Source: Asaia bogorensis
GTDB taxonomy: Bacteria > Pseudomonadota > Alphaproteobacteria > Acetobacterales > Acetobacteraceae
DNA length: 48,565 nucleotides
Assembly: GCA_945861095.1 (NCBI GenBank)
Contig: CAMATI010000006.1
Location: 1-48,565 of the forward strand
Reading direction: 5' to 3'
The position numbers were made by a program, and so were the translations under genes. Positions 24,048 through 34,407 of this stretch are shown here, piece by piece. A model generated the notes under the pieces. The model was not told the DNA's origin. It searched no databases and saw only the letters and a list, made by a program, of their open reading frames with translations. The number at the start of each line of letters is the position of its first letter. The stretch's first letter is position 1.

Positions 24048-24488
24048 TTACACCCCGACGCGCTGGTTGACCTCGATCAGGTTCATCGACGGATCGTAGA
24101 GATAGATCTGTCGATACCCCAGCATCGCGTACTGCCCGGCATCGGAGTACATGATGCCGGCGTCATCCAGTCGCCGCATGACCGCATCCAGATCGGGCAC
24201 GGTGATCGCGACATGACCGCCGATGGTCGGATTGTGCTGCAACCCATTGGCCTTGGCGAAGTTCGGCACGGGCTTGACGATATGCAGCCCGTTATTGACA
24301 CCCAGCCCCACCGCTTCCGCGCCGTCCTGCTCGAACGTCGCCAGAGCCGCCGGATCGGACCGGAAATCGCCGCCTGACGCCGGGCGCTGAAAGACGCCTT
24401 CGCGCATGCCGAATATCGCGTTGAAGAACGAAGCGCTTTCCCGCACGTCGTGAGCCGGCAGGTTTACGTGATGGATTTTCCAGGTCAT
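24048..24488 (-). CDS. VOC family (glyoxalase-fold) protein
   Basis: MTWKIHHVNLPAHDVRESASFFNAIFGMREG ... GGHVAITVPDLDAVMRRLDDAG ... IYLYDPSMNLIEVNQ. Confidence 0.9.
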   Translation of the reverse strand: MTWKIHHVNLPAHDVRESASFFNAIFGMREGVFQRPASGGDFRSDPAALATFEQDGAEAVGLGVNNGLHIVKPVPNFAKANGLQHNPTIGGHVAITVPDLDAVMRRLDDAGIMYSDAGQYAMLGYRQIYLYDPSMNLIEVNQRVGV

Positions 24489-24712
24489 CGTCGTCGCTTC
24501 CTGTCGGCCATGGGCAAGACCGGCATCCTCGCCGTGGTGGTGGGTCTTAGCAAGTCTCGCCCTTGATGGGTTCCGACACGCCCGGTCGCCCTTGACCGGC
24601 ACCGCGTCGCGGCATAGCCAAATCATCCGACGGCGCCGGCCGCCACCCCATCACCGACAGACGGCGCAGGAATTGATACGACGCCTGGGAATCCGCGGGG
24701 ACCGAGAAAAAG

Positions 24713-26314
24713 ATGCAAACATACGATTACATCGTTGTTGGTGCCGGCTCCGCTGGCGCCGCCGTCGCGCACCGGCTGTCGGCGGATGCCCGCAACAAGG
24801 TCCTGTTGCTGGAAGCCGGCGCCCCAAGTCACCCGTGGTCCCGCATTCCGGTCGGTTATGCGCGCCTGCTGACCAACCCCGCCGCCAACTGGCTCTACGC
24901 ATCCGAACCCGAGGCCAACACCAATGGCCGCAAACTCCCCGTGCCGCGCGGCAAGCTGCTGGGCGGTTCCAGTGCGATCAACGGGTTGGCGTTCGTCCGC
25001 GGCCAGGCGCAGGATTTCGACACCTGGGCGCAGATGGGCAATCAAGGGTGGAGCTACGAACACGTCCTGCCCTTCTTCAAGCGCATGGAAAGCTACGAGG
25101 GCGGCGGCGACGATACATTCCGGGGCCGGGGCGGCCCGATCCGCGTCACCAATCCGCAACCCAGCAGCACGCTATTCGCGACCGTCATCGAAGCCGCCGG
25201 GCAGGTCGGCATCCCCCACAATCCTGACTACAATGGTGCTCGGCAGGACGGCATTGCCATGAGCCAGGCCACCATCGCGGCCGGCCAACGCATGAGCACC
25301 GCCCGCTGCTATCTGGACCCGATCCGCAAACGCGCGAACCTCCATATCGAGACCAGGGCCCTCACCGAGGCAATTCTGCTGGAAGGCAAACGCTGCATCG
25401 GGGTTCGATACACGGTGAACGGGGAACCACGGGAAGCGCGGGCCGAGCGAGAAGTCGTGGTGAGCGCCGGGGCGATCAACTCCCCGCAACTGCTGGAATT
25501 GTCGGGCATCGGCCAACCGGGGCGCTTGCGGGGGCTCGGGATCGAGGTCCGCCACGCACTGCCCGGGGTCGGGGAGAATCTGCGCGATCATTACGCGCCG
25601 CGGACACGGTGGGCCATCGGCCGGAAAGGGATCACCTTCAATGATCGCGCTCGCGGCCTGGGTTTGGTGGGACAGGCGATCCGCTACGCGTTGTTCCAAC
25701 CCAGCCTGCTGAATATGGTGGGTGCGCCGATGCGCGCCTTTGTCCGTTCTCGCGAAGGTCTTGATGCGCCGGATCTCCTGCTGGGTTGGGTGCCGATGCT
25801 GACCGAGCCGGGGCCGAAAGGCCCCAGACTGTCCCGTCAGTCCGGCATAACCTGCTATGCTCACCCAATGCGGCCCGAAAGCCGCGGCCACATCCACATC
25901 ACGGCCGCCGATCCGCGACGGCCGCCGGCGATCAACTTCAATTTCCTGTCGTCGCCGATCGACGCGGAACTGACCATCCGCGCGGTGCGGATCGCCCGTT
26001 CGATCATGACGGCGCCGGCGATGGCGTCGTTGCAGGTTTCAGAGATCGGGCCGGGCACCGCGCTGACCACGGATGACGAAATCCTGGATTGGGTGAAGCG
26101 CGTGGCCGAAACGACCTATCACCCGGTGGGGACCTGCAAGATGGGGGCGGACGCGATGGCGGTGGTCGACTCCCAGCTTCGTGTGCACGGGATCGCGGGG
26201 TTGCGGGTGGCCGACGCGTCCATCATGCCGACCTTGACATCGGGCAACACCAACGCGCCATCGATCATGATCGGGGAAAAGGCGGCGGACATGGTGCTGA
26301 ACGCCGCCGCCTGA
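24713..26314 (+). CDS. GMC family oxidoreductase (choline dehydrogenase-like)
   Basis: [52 protein letters not shown]-terminal [19 protein letters not shown]. Confidence 0.95.
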   Translation: MQTYDYIVVGAGSAGAAVAHRLSADARNKVLLLEAGAPSHPWSRIPVGYARLLTNPAANWLYASEPEANTNGRKLPVPRGKLLGGSSAINGLAFVRGQAQDFDTWAQMGNQGWSYEHVLPFFKRMESYEGGGDDTFRGRGGPIRVTNPQPSSTLFATVIEAAGQVGIPHNPDYNGARQDGIAMSQATIAAGQRMSTARCYLDPIRKRANLHIETRALTEAILLEGKRCIGVRYTVNGEPREARAEREVVVSAGAINSPQLLELSGIGQPGRLRGLGIEVRHALPGVGENLRDHYAPRTRWAIGRKGITFNDRARGLGLVGQAIRYALFQPSLLNMVGAPMRAFVRSREGLDAPDLLLGWVPMLTEPGPKGPRLSRQSGITCYAHPMRPESRGHIHITAADPRRPPAINFNFLSSPIDAELTIRAVRIARSIMTAPAMASLQVSEIGPGTALTTDDEILDWVKRVAETTYHPVGTCKMGADAMAVVDSQLRVHGIAGLRVADASIMPTLTSGNTNAPSIMIGEKAADMVLNAAA

Positions 26315-26462
26315 ACCAGGGTTGCCTCCAAGGGGAGATGGCCCGGGGGGGCGCGCGAAGTCCAGGCGGTACCAGCCGGTTGCCAGTCTCTTGACAAGTC
26401 AATGGTCCGGCCGGCTGGTATCATCAGCCCCTGCCGGCACACTGGCGGAAAGGAACCCCGAC

Positions 26463-27110
26463 ATGTCCGCGAAATCCTACACACGGCCGACCGTTTCGGC
26501 CCCTCCGGCGATCCCGCCGCTGTTGCAGCCGCAACCGCCGATCGCACCCCTGGTGCCCGCGGCGCATGTGGTCAACCTGATGACCGCCGCCGGATCGGCC
26601 GCCTTTGGGGCGCGGTGGAAGGGCTGTGAGGCAAAGCTGGTCGAGTGCTCGGCGCTGTCGGATTCGATGCCCGAATTCCGGACGACCTACGACGTGGAGC
26701 CGCATGCCGAACTGGTGGGTTTCGATGACTCAGCCTGGACCGACATCGCGGCCACGGATCTCGCGGCGCGTCGCGGCGGTGGGCTGGTATCGTTTTATTG
26801 GTTCCGCACAACCCTGACGATCCCGGCCCAGGCCATGGGGTTCGATACCGCCGACACGCGCGTGGTTCTGACCGTGAATGTCGACGACTACGCTGAAGTC
26901 TGGGTTGATGGCGAGCTGCCGCGTTCGGCGGGCCGGCCGAGCCCGGCGGCGATCCAGGGGTTCAACATGCCCAACCGGCTGGTGTTGCGGGATATGGTGA
27001 AGCCTGGGGAGCGGTTCGAAATTGCCATTTTCGCCATCAACGGGCCGATTTCGGCCGTGCCGGCAAACTTTCTGTGGTTTCGGGAAGCGAAGGTCGAATT
27101 CTACCGCTGA
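26463..27110 (+). CDS. Hypothetical beta-sandwich / galactose-binding-like domain protein
   Basis: ATG 26463 ([19 protein letters not shown]). [10 protein letters not shown]...[15 protein letters not shown]...[21 protein letters not shown] resembles sugar-binding jelly-roll domains. Confidence 0.6.
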   Translation: MSAKSYTRPTVSAPPAIPPLLQPQPPIAPLVPAAHVVNLMTAAGSAAFGARWKGCEAKLVECSALSDSMPEFRTTYDVEPHAELVGFDDSAWTDIAATDLAARRGGGLVSFYWFRTTLTIPAQAMGFDTADTRVVLTVNVDDYAEVWVDGELPRSAGRPSPAAIQGFNMPNRLVLRDMVKPGERFEIAIFAINGPISAVPANFLWFREAKVEFYR

Positions 27111-27249
27111 CCAGGGACGCGCATGGTGACCGGGGACGCGCATGGGTGTGGCGGACAACCCGCGCCATTTCGGTGCGGGCTCACGTTTCGGCCGCACGAC
27201 GCAAACAGTTCCGATTTATCGATAGCGGAAACAGAGTTGTGGAGAGGTC

Positions 27250-27408
27250 CTACAGCAGGAACACGGCCATGCCGACCAGCAGCACCACCATGAAGATGAT
27301 GCTCCCAACCGTGGCATTGGTAAACGCGTCCCAGGTCCGTTGCCGTTCCGCCACCAGTTGTTCCGGTGTCTCCGGCCCCTGAAAATGACTACTGCCGTGA
27401 CTGGCCAT
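27250..27408 (-). CDS. aa3-type cytochrome c oxidase subunit IV-like small membrane protein
   Basis: 52-aa ORF not in the supplied track: MASHGSSHFQGPETPEQLVAERQRTWDAFTNATVGSIIFMVVLLVGMAVFLL; one TM helix and a FTNATVGS-type pattern seen in alphaproteobacterial COX IV small subunits. Confidence 0.75.
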   Translation of the reverse strand: MASHGSSHFQGPETPEQLVAERQRTWDAFTNATVGSIIFMVVLLVGMAVFLL

Positions 27409-27447
27409 CAACTGCTCCGCCCTGCTGCGATCAATCCGAGGCCCTTT

Positions 27448-28101
27448 TTATTGTGAGGTGCGATCCCATGGCAAGGGGTTGGCAAGGGCGGCCGTGTCCG
27501 GCGCCCAGGCTGTCCTGGTGCCGGAGGCAAAGGCCGCCAACGCCGCCGGATAGATCGCGTGTTCCTGGCGCAGCACCCGTTCGGCCAGGCTGTCCTCGGT
27601 ATCGTCGGGCAGGACCGGGACAGCGGCCTGGGCCAGGATCGGTCCGGCATCCATATCCCGGGTGACCAGATGCACGGTGCAGCCGTGGATCTTCGCGCCG
27701 CTTTTCAGGGCGCGGGCATGAGTATGCAGGCCGGGAAACGCTGGCAAAAGGCTGGGATGGATGTTCAGCATTCGGTCGGACCACGGATCCACCAGCCGAG
27801 GGGTCATCAGGCGCATGTAACCCGCCAGGCACACGATCTCGACCTTTGCCGATCGCAACGCAGTGTCCAGGGCTGCTTCGTGGTCACCGCGATTCTTGCC
27901 GAACGGGCGATGATCGATCGCCAGGGTCGGCACACCGGCCGCGGCGGCACGATCCAATCCCGCGGCATCTGGCCGGTTCGACAGCACCAGGACGATCTCG
28001 GCCGGATAGGCGGGGTCCGCCGCGGCGGCCAGCAAGGCCGCCATGTTGGAACCGCGCCCGCTGATCAGGATCGCGGTCCGCCGCCGCCTGATACCCATCA
28101 T
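27448..28101 (-). CDS. purN: Phosphoribosylglycinamide formyltransferase
   Basis: TAILISGRGSNMAALLAAA, NIHPSLLPAFPGLHTHARAL, GCTVHLVTRDMDAGPILAQAAVPV. Confidence 0.97.
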   Translation of the reverse strand: MMGIRRRRTAILISGRGSNMAALLAAAADPAYPAEIVLVLSNRPDAAGLDRAAAAGVPTLAIDHRPFGKNRGDHEAALDTALRSAKVEIVCLAGYMRLMTPRLVDPWSDRMLNIHPSLLPAFPGLHTHARALKSGAKIHGCTVHLVTRDMDAGPILAQAAVPVLPDDTEDSLAERVLRQEHAIYPAALAAFASGTRTAWAPDTAALANPLPWDRTSQ

Positions 28102-28211
28102 TCAACGCCTGCGAGGTTCGGCTTTGGGGGCGAGGCGCGCATGGCGTGCGGCGGCTGGACGATCCTCGGATCGCCAGGGCCTGGGTCGGGCGTTTGCGTC
28201 GTCGCCTCCGG

Positions 28212-29360
28212 TCACGCCGGCCAACCGGATGGGACCGGGATGCGAACCGTGGCGGGTGCCAGGTCATCGTCGGCGCGCGCGATGGTTCCGATGCGCCAAA
28301 CCCGCTCTCCGGCGGCTTCCAGCAGTGCGATGGCCGCGTCGGGGTCGGCGACGACCAGGGCCATGCCAATCCCGCAGTTGAAAACGCGCAACATTTCCTC
28401 GGGCGCGATGCCGCCAGTCCGGGCGAGCCAGCCAAACACCGGCGGAACCGGCCAGGAGGGTTGCAGGACCGCTGTCGTGCCATTCGGCAGCACGCGGGGC
28501 AGGTTGCCCGGCAGCCCCCCGCCGGTGATATGCGCCGCCGCCTTCATCAGCCCGGCCCGATGCAGTGCGACCAAAGCGGGCACATAGATCCGCGTCGGTT
28601 CCATCAGGGCTCGCCCCAATGTGACCCCAAGGGGAGCGCCAGGGGGAGCGCCAGGGGAAGCATCAGGGGAAGCATCAGGGGCGCCCGCCGTTGCGAAGGG
28701 TGCCGCGGCATCCCAGCCGAGGCCGCTGGCCTCGACCACGCGCCGTACAAGGGAAAATCCGTTCGAGTGCACGCCGCTGCTGGCTAGCCCCAGGATCGTG
28801 TCGCCCGGAGCGACATCGCGGGGCAACAGGGTCCCGCGTTCGGCGGCGCCGACCGAAAATCCCGCCAGGTCGTAATCGCCCAGGGCATAGAGACCCGGCA
28901 TCTCCGCCGTTTCCCCCCCGACGAGGGCACAGCCAGCCTGTCGACAGCCTTCCGCGATGCCGGCGATGATGGTCCGCGCGGCGGCGACCTCCAGCTTGCC
29001 GGTAGCGAAATAGTCCAGGAAAAACAGCGGTTCCGCGCCCTGCACGACCAGGTCATTGACGCACATGGCCACGAGGTCGATGCCGACCGTATCGTGGATC
29101 CCGGTTTCGATGGCGACTTTCAGCTTCGTGCCCACGCCATCGGTCGTCGATACCAGAATTGGATCGACGAAGCCGGCGGCCTTGGGATCGAACAGCGCGC
29201 CGAAGCCGCCCAATCCGCCCAACACGCCGGGCCGCGTGGTTGCCCGGGCCAGGGGCTTGATAGCCTCGACCAGCGCGTCGCCGGCTTCGATATCGACGCC
29301 GGCGGAGCGGTAGTCCAGGCGATTATGGCCGGCCGAGCGGCTGTGGTCTCCGCTGGTCAT
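28212..29360 (-). CDS. purM: Phosphoribosylformylglycinamidine cyclo-ligase
   Basis: Start at 29360 ([28 protein letters not shown]); [41 protein letters not shown]. Contains a repeat-encoded insertion. Confidence 0.96.
   Translation of the reverse strand: MTSGDHSRSAGHNRLDYRSAGVDIEAGDALVEAIKPLARATTRPGVLGGLGGFGALFDPKAAGFVDPILVSTTDGVGTKLKVAIETGIHDTVGIDLVAMCVNDLVVQGAEPLFFLDYFATGKLEVAAARTIIAGIAEGCRQAGCALVGGETAEMPGLYALGDYDLAGFSVGAAERGTLLPRDVAPGDTILGLASSGVHSNGFSLVRRVVEASGLGWDAAAPFATAGAPDASPDASPGAPPGAPLGVTLGRALMEPTRIYVPALVALHRAGLMKAAAHITGGGLPGNLPRVLPNGTTAVLQPSWPVPPVFGWLARTGGIAPEEMLRVFNCGIGMALVVADPDAAIALLEAAGERVWRIGTIARADDDLAPATVRIPVPSGWPA
28633..28680. repeat. 4 x 12-bp in-frame minisatellite within purM
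   Basis: ggagcgccaggg x2 followed by gaagcatcaggg x2; encodes [15 protein letters not shown] on the minus strand. Confidence 0.95.
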
Positions 29361-29501
29361 GGCGGCCCTCGAAAGGTAATCGGTGAAGGAGGGCAGACAG
29401 AACCACATGCGGCGGCTAGAACGCAACGGTGGCCCATTCAGAGCGGGGGACAGATACCATGCTGATCGGCACCAGCCGTCGCGGGCAGAGTGGCAATCGC
29501 C

Positions 29502-29597
29502 CGTCGAAGTGGTGCGGAGAGCGCCCCTCGAATTGGTGCGGAGAGCGCCCGTCGGTTTGGTTCGGCCGGGGCTCATCTCCTTGGTTCGGCAAGGTTC
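29502..29597. repeat. 24-bp tandem repeat, about 4 diverging copies
   Basis: cgtcgaagtggtgcggagagcgcc / cctcgaattggtgcggagagcgcc / cgtcggtttggttcggccggggct / catctccttggttcggcaaggttc in the purM divergent intergenic region. Confidence 0.85.
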
Positions 29598-29651
29598 GGC
29601 CGGGCGCCAAGGGCATGGCGATCCCAGGGGCGGGCAACCAAGGGGCTCCCG

Positions 29652-30218
29652 ATGCCTGACGGCGGCGAATTTGGTCGGACCGTATCCTCGGGATTGCTCA
29701 CCGCGCCCAACATCGTCACCTTCGCTCGGCTTTGCGCGGTCCCGCTCGCCTTTTGGCTGGTGCTGGAACATCGGCTCGACCAGGCGTTTTTCCTGTTCGT
29801 GGCAGCGGGTCTGTCGGACGCCGTCGACGGGTGGCTCGCGCGTCGATATGGCGGCAACGCGATTGGCGCCTTGCTCGATCCCGTGGCCGACAAGGCTTTG
29901 TTGGTCACGATGTATGTCACGCTGGCCGCGGTCGATGCCTTGCCAGCCTGGCTGGCGATTCTGGTCGTGTTCCGCGACCTCGTGATCGTCGGGGGCGTGC
30001 TGATCCTGGGTGTGCTGGGGCATCCGGTGGTCATCCGGCCGCTTTATATCTCCAAGCTCAACACCATGTTCCAGATTATGCTTGTGGCTGCGATCCTGCT
30101 GCAGGCAGGATTTGGCCTTTCCATGCCATGGGTGTGTGAAGCAATGATCTGGGTCGTGGCGGCAACAACATTGGCGTCGGGTGGAGCTTATGTCTGGGTC
30201 ACCGCACGCGGTCGATAG
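29652..30218 (+). CDS. CDP-alcohol phosphatidyltransferase family protein
   Basis: [31 protein letters not shown] is the D(x)2DG(x)2AR(x)8G(x)3D(x)3D motif. ATG 29652 preceded by aagggg. Confidence 0.93.
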   Translation: MPDGGEFGRTVSSGLLTAPNIVTFARLCAVPLAFWLVLEHRLDQAFFLFVAAGLSDAVDGWLARRYGGNAIGALLDPVADKALLVTMYVTLAAVDALPAWLAILVVFRDLVIVGGVLILGVLGHPVVIRPLYISKLNTMFQIMLVAAILLQAGFGLSMPWVCEAMIWVVAATTLASGGAYVWVTARGR

Positions 30219-31389
30219 CATAGCTCCGAAGGCTCCTCCTGATCCCGGCGTCGCGCCGAGCGAAGCCGCGCCTGTCGCGAGCGGCGGTGGTATCTGGCTG
30301 ACGGCATCCCTCGCCACCCGGTCGACGAGAGGCCAGCGCATCGCCCTCGGCCTTGGCTTGTTGGTCGGTTTGTGGCTTGCGTTGCAGTTGTTCGCATCGG
30401 TGCTGACACCGTTTGTCGCCGCCGCCGTGATTGCCTATGCGCTGGACCCACCGACGTCTCAACTGACCAAGCTGGGTCTGCCGCGCGGGCTGTCCGCCTT
30501 GCTGATGATCCTGCTGTCGTTGACCGCGGTGCTGCTGTTCGCGCTGCTGCTGTATCCTTTGTTGCTCGCGCAGATCGGGCTGTTGGTCTACCGCATCCCG
30601 CAATATGCGTTCCTGATCCAGGGCTGGGCGCGCGGCATTCTGACCGAGTTGCAGCAGAATTTCGGACCGGAACTGGTCAACGACCGATTGCGCGACCTGG
30701 TCAGCGGCCAGGCGGCCAGCATGTTGAGCATCCTGCTGTCCACGGTTACCGGCGTTATCGGCAGCAGCTTCGCCATCTTCAACGTGCTCAGCCTGGCCGT
30801 GGTCACACCGGTGGTCGGGTTCTACCTGCTGCGCGACTGGCCGCATGTGATCAGCATGGTCGATTCGTGGCTCCCGGTTCGCTACGCCACGGTAGTCCGG
30901 GCCCAGGCGCGGGAGGTCGATCGCGTCCTGTCGGCATGGGTGCGCGGGCAGGCGTTATGCTGCTTGATCCTGGCACTATTTTATGCGGTGGGCCTGAGCA
31001 TGGCGGGCCTGGACCTGGGCCTGATCGTCGGGCTGACCGCCGGGTTGCTGTCGTTCATCCCGTATGTCGGATCGATCTCGGGCGCCGTCACGTCGATCGC
31101 CCTGGCATTGGCGCAATTTCCCGACTGGCGCGGCGTCGCCGTCGTATGCAGTGTCCTGATCGTCGGCCACATCCTGGAGGGCTACATCATCTATCCCCGT
31201 TTCCTCGGCGACCGGGTCGAGTTGCCCGCCGTCTGGGTGATCTTCGCCCTGTTCGCCGGCGCGGCGGCGTTTGGGTTCGTCGGGGTGATGCTGGCGGTGC
31301 CGATCGCCGCGACGATCGGGGTGTTGTGCCGATTCTGGTTGCGGCGCTATCTGGCGAGCCCGCTTTATCTCGATCCGCCATCACAATGA
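30190..31389 (+). CDS. AI-2E family transporter / PerM-like permease
   Basis: Multi-TM protein of PF01594 type: [68 protein letters not shown]. Confidence 0.9.
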   Translation: MSGSPHAVDSIAPKAPPDPGVAPSEAAPVASGGGIWLTASLATRSTRGQRIALGLGLLVGLWLALQLFASVLTPFVAAAVIAYALDPPTSQLTKLGLPRGLSALLMILLSLTAVLLFALLLYPLLLAQIGLLVYRIPQYAFLIQGWARGILTELQQNFGPELVNDRLRDLVSGQAASMLSILLSTVTGVIGSSFAIFNVLSLAVVTPVVGFYLLRDWPHVISMVDSWLPVRYATVVRAQAREVDRVLSAWVRGQALCCLILALFYAVGLSMAGLDLGLIVGLTAGLLSFIPYVGSISGAVTSIALALAQFPDWRGVAVVCSVLIVGHILEGYIIYPRFLGDRVELPAVWVIFALFAGAAAFGFVGVMLAVPIAATIGVLCRFWLRRYLASPLYLDPPSQ

Positions 31390-31390
31390 T

Positions 31391-32134
31391 ATGCCCGTGA
31401 CGACCGGCCGGCAACTCCGGCTGCCGTTCCCGTTTCAGCCCGGCTTCGCCGCGGTCGATTTCATGGTGGGCGATTCCAACGAAGCCGCGTTGGCATGGTT
31501 GAACCGGACCCAGGACTGGCCCGATCGCCGTCTGGCGCTATGGGGACCCAGTGGCTGCGGCAAGACTCACCTATTGCATATTTGGGCCGATCGGATGGGT
31601 GCGGAGATTCGGCACGGACCAGAGTTGCGGGGGGTGCCGTTGCCGCCGGCATCCGGCGGGATCGCCATCGACGACGCGGATGCCATGGCAGACGAGCCGG
31701 CCCTGCTGCATTTGCTGAACGCCAGCCTCGCCGCCGGGTTGCCGGTATTGCTGGCGGCGACGCGGGCACCGGCGCGTTGGACCACCCAGCTGCCCGATTT
31801 GACCAGCCGGCTGCGGGCGATCACCGCGATCGAGGTCCATACGCCTGAAGACTCGCTGCTACAGGCGTTGCTGGCTCGTCTGCTGGCCGATCGGCAGTTG
31901 GCGGTGGCACCGGCCCTGCAGGATTGGCTGCTGTTGCGGCTGGTGCGCACGCCGGCGGCGCTGCGGGAAGCGGTTCTACGCCTGGATCGGGCGGAGTTGC
32001 GGCAGCGTGGACGGATCACCAAGGCCCTTGCCGCGTCGGTATTGGCTGCCATGGATGAAGATTCGGTGTCATACGATGGTTCGGACAATGAGCCCAGGAG
32101 TCGCGGTGGCGCGCGTCCGGTAGAGACGGGGTAA
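31391..32134 (+). CDS. hda: DnaA-homologous Hda-like AAA+ regulatory protein
   Basis: [30 protein letters not shown] ... [23 protein letters not shown] (Walker A); N-terminal QLRLPF resembles a clamp-binding motif. Confidence 0.85.
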   Translation: MPVTTGRQLRLPFPFQPGFAAVDFMVGDSNEAALAWLNRTQDWPDRRLALWGPSGCGKTHLLHIWADRMGAEIRHGPELRGVPLPPASGGIAIDDADAMADEPALLHLLNASLAAGLPVLLAATRAPARWTTQLPDLTSRLRAITAIEVHTPEDSLLQALLARLLADRQLAVAPALQDWLLLRLVRTPAALREAVLRLDRAELRQRGRITKALAASVLAAMDEDSVSYDGSDNEPRSRGGARPVETG

Positions 32135-32139
32135 ACCAT

Positions 32140-34404
32140 ATGCCGACGAAAAGGCTGCTCCGCATGATACACGATGCCGAAATCGCGCCGCCGGCCCAGA
32201 TCGCCGGCGAAGCCACGGTTGCCGCCACACCGCGGCCGGATGGCATTGGCAATCGGTATATCAATCGGGAGCTATCCTGGCTGGATTTCAACCGGCGCGT
32301 GGTGGAAGAAGCGGACAATCCGCGCCATCCGCTGTTGGAGCGAGTGCGGTTTCTGTCGATCAGCGCGTCCAATCTCGATGAATTCTACTCGGTGCGGGTG
32401 GCTGGATTGATCGGGCAGGCGAAAGCCGGCGTTGCCAATCTTTCGACGGACGGTCTGACCCCCGCGCAGCAACTGGTGGAGATCAGGCGCAGCGCCGAGG
32501 CATTGCGGGCGGCTCAACAGCGCTCCGGGCGAGAGCTGATCACGCTGCTGCATGCCGTCGGGATCGAGATTTGCGCGCCGGATTCGCTGTCCGACGACGA
32601 CCGTATCTGGCTCGATGCCTGGTTCATGGAACGCGTGTTTCCGGTGCTGACCCCGCTGGCCATCGACCCGGCGCATCCGTTCCCGTTCATCTCCAACATG
32701 GGCCTGGTGATGGCGCTGTTGCTGGTGCGAGAGATCGATGGCGTCGGCATGCGCGGCCTGTTGCCGCTGCCGAACCAGGTGGAACGCTTCATCCGGCTGC
32801 CCCCGGCGGTGAACGGCCAGGGGGGCGGTCAGGGGGGCGGCCACGGTCCGATCCGCTTCGTGGTGCTGGAACATTTGGTGATCATGTTCCTGGAGCGAAT
32901 CTTCCCGGGCTTCCAGCTGACCGGCAAGGGCCTGTTCCGGGTCATCCGCGACACGGATGTCGAGTTCGAGGAAGAAGCCGAGGACCTGGTGCGATCCTAT
33001 GAGACCGCTCTGAAGCGGCGTCGGCGCGGGGTCGCGATCCACCTGGAACTCGATACCGAAATGCCGTCGGAATTGCGCACCCTGGTGATGGACGCGCTGA
33101 ACGCCTCGGCCGACGAGGTGTATCCTCAGCGCGGCCTGATGGGCGTGGTCGACCTTACCCAGTTGATTGTCGACGATCGCCCGGACCTGCTGTTCCCGCC
33201 GTTCACCCCGCGCTTTCCGGAACGCATCCGCGATTTCGGCGGCGACTGCTTCGCGGCGATCCGCGCCAAGGACATCGTCGTCCACCATCCGTATGAAAGC
33301 TTCGACGTCGTCGTCCAATTCCTGCGCCAGGCGGCGCAGGATCCCAATGTCGTCGCGGTCAAGCAGACGCTGTATCGCACCAGCCGCGACAGCACGATCG
33401 TCAAGGCGCTGATCGAAGCCGCCGAGGCCGGCAAATTCGTCGTCGCCATGGTGGAACTGCGTGCGCGCTTCGATGAAGAAGCCAACATCCGCCTCGCCCG
33501 CACCATGGAAGCAGCCGGCGTGCAGGTGGTCTACGGCTTCACCGAACTGAAGACCCACGCGAAATTGTCGCTGGTGGTCCGGCGGGAGGCGGGGACCTTG
33601 CGGTCCTATGCCCATTTCGGCACTGGCAACTACCATCCGATCACCGCGCGCATCTATACGGACCTGAGCTTCTTCACCAGCGATCCGGCGCTGACCCGCG
33701 ACGCCGCGCGCCTGTTCAACTACATGACCGGCTATGCCCGACCGGCGGCGATGGAGGAACTCGGGTTCAGCCCGATCGCCACGCGCGATGCCCTGCTGGC
33801 CGATATCCAACGCGAGATCGAGTTCGCCAAGGCCGGCCGCCCCGCCTCCATCTGGCTGAAGATGAACAGTTTGGTCGACCGTCAGTTGATCGAGGCCTTG
33901 TATGAGGCGTCCGCAGCCGGGGTGAAGACGGTCGCCGTGGTCCGCGGCATCTGCTGCCTCCGGCCGGGCGTTCCTGGCCTGTCGGAGAATATTCGTGTCC
34001 GGTCCATTGTCGGACGCTTCCTGGAGCACAGTCGGATTTATGCATTTGGCAACGGTTACGCCCTGCCGAGCCGGCATGCGCGGGTCTATATCAGTTCGGC
34101 TGATTGGATGGAGCGCAATATGGACTGGCGCGTGGAAACCCTGGTGCCGATCCATAATCCAACCGTGCACGAGCAAATGCTTGATCAGATCATGGCCATC
34201 AATCTGAAGGATACCTTGCAAACATGGGAGCTGCGGGCCGATGGCGGCTGGAAGCGTGTAACGCCCGGCAGGCGGCCGGTGTCCGCGCATGAATATTTCA
34301 TGGTCAACCCGTCCCTGTCGGGTCGCGGTTCGGCGCTGCATGGGCCGTCCCTCCCCTCTCCGTTGCCCGAAAGCCGCCGTCAGGATCGAGTGAACCAGGA
34401 CTGA
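32140..34404 (+). CDS. ppk1: Polyphosphate kinase 1
   Basis: [88 protein letters not shown]. Confidence 0.98.
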   Translation: MPTKRLLRMIHDAEIAPPAQIAGEATVAATPRPDGIGNRYINRELSWLDFNRRVVEEADNPRHPLLERVRFLSISASNLDEFYSVRVAGLIGQAKAGVANLSTDGLTPAQQLVEIRRSAEALRAAQQRSGRELITLLHAVGIEICAPDSLSDDDRIWLDAWFMERVFPVLTPLAIDPAHPFPFISNMGLVMALLLVREIDGVGMRGLLPLPNQVERFIRLPPAVNGQGGGQGGGHGPIRFVVLEHLVIMFLERIFPGFQLTGKGLFRVIRDTDVEFEEEAEDLVRSYETALKRRRRGVAIHLELDTEMPSELRTLVMDALNASADEVYPQRGLMGVVDLTQLIVDDRPDLLFPPFTPRFPERIRDFGGDCFAAIRAKDIVVHHPYESFDVVVQFLRQAAQDPNVVAVKQTLYRTSRDSTIVKALIEAAEAGKFVVAMVELRARFDEEANIRLARTMEAAGVQVVYGFTELKTHAKLSLVVRREAGTLRSYAHFGTGNYHPITARIYTDLSFFTSDPALTRDAARLFNYMTGYARPAAMEELGFSPIATRDALLADIQREIEFAKAGRPASIWLKMNSLVDRQLIEALYEASAAGVKTVAVVRGICCLRPGVPGLSENIRVRSIVGRFLEHSRIYAFGNGYALPSRHARVYISSADWMERNMDWRVETLVPIHNPTVHEQMLDQIMAINLKDTLQTWELRADGGWKRVTPGRRPVSAHEYFMVNPSLSGRGSALHGPSLPSPLPESRRQDRVNQD
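32815..32844. repeat. 12-bp tandem repeat (about 2.5 copies) within ppk1
   Basis: ggccaggggggc ggtcaggggggc ggccac, encoding [12 protein letters not shown]. Confidence 0.85.
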
Positions 34405-34407
34405 CAT

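Noticed and set aside
29502-29597. CRISPR-like array
   Set aside because: Repeats are directly adjacent and diverge without unique spacers; a tandem repeat, not CRISPR.
32272-34407. 711-aa - strand ORF opposite ppk1
   Set aside because: Shadow ORF with low-complexity His/Gln/Arg composition; ppk1 is unambiguous.
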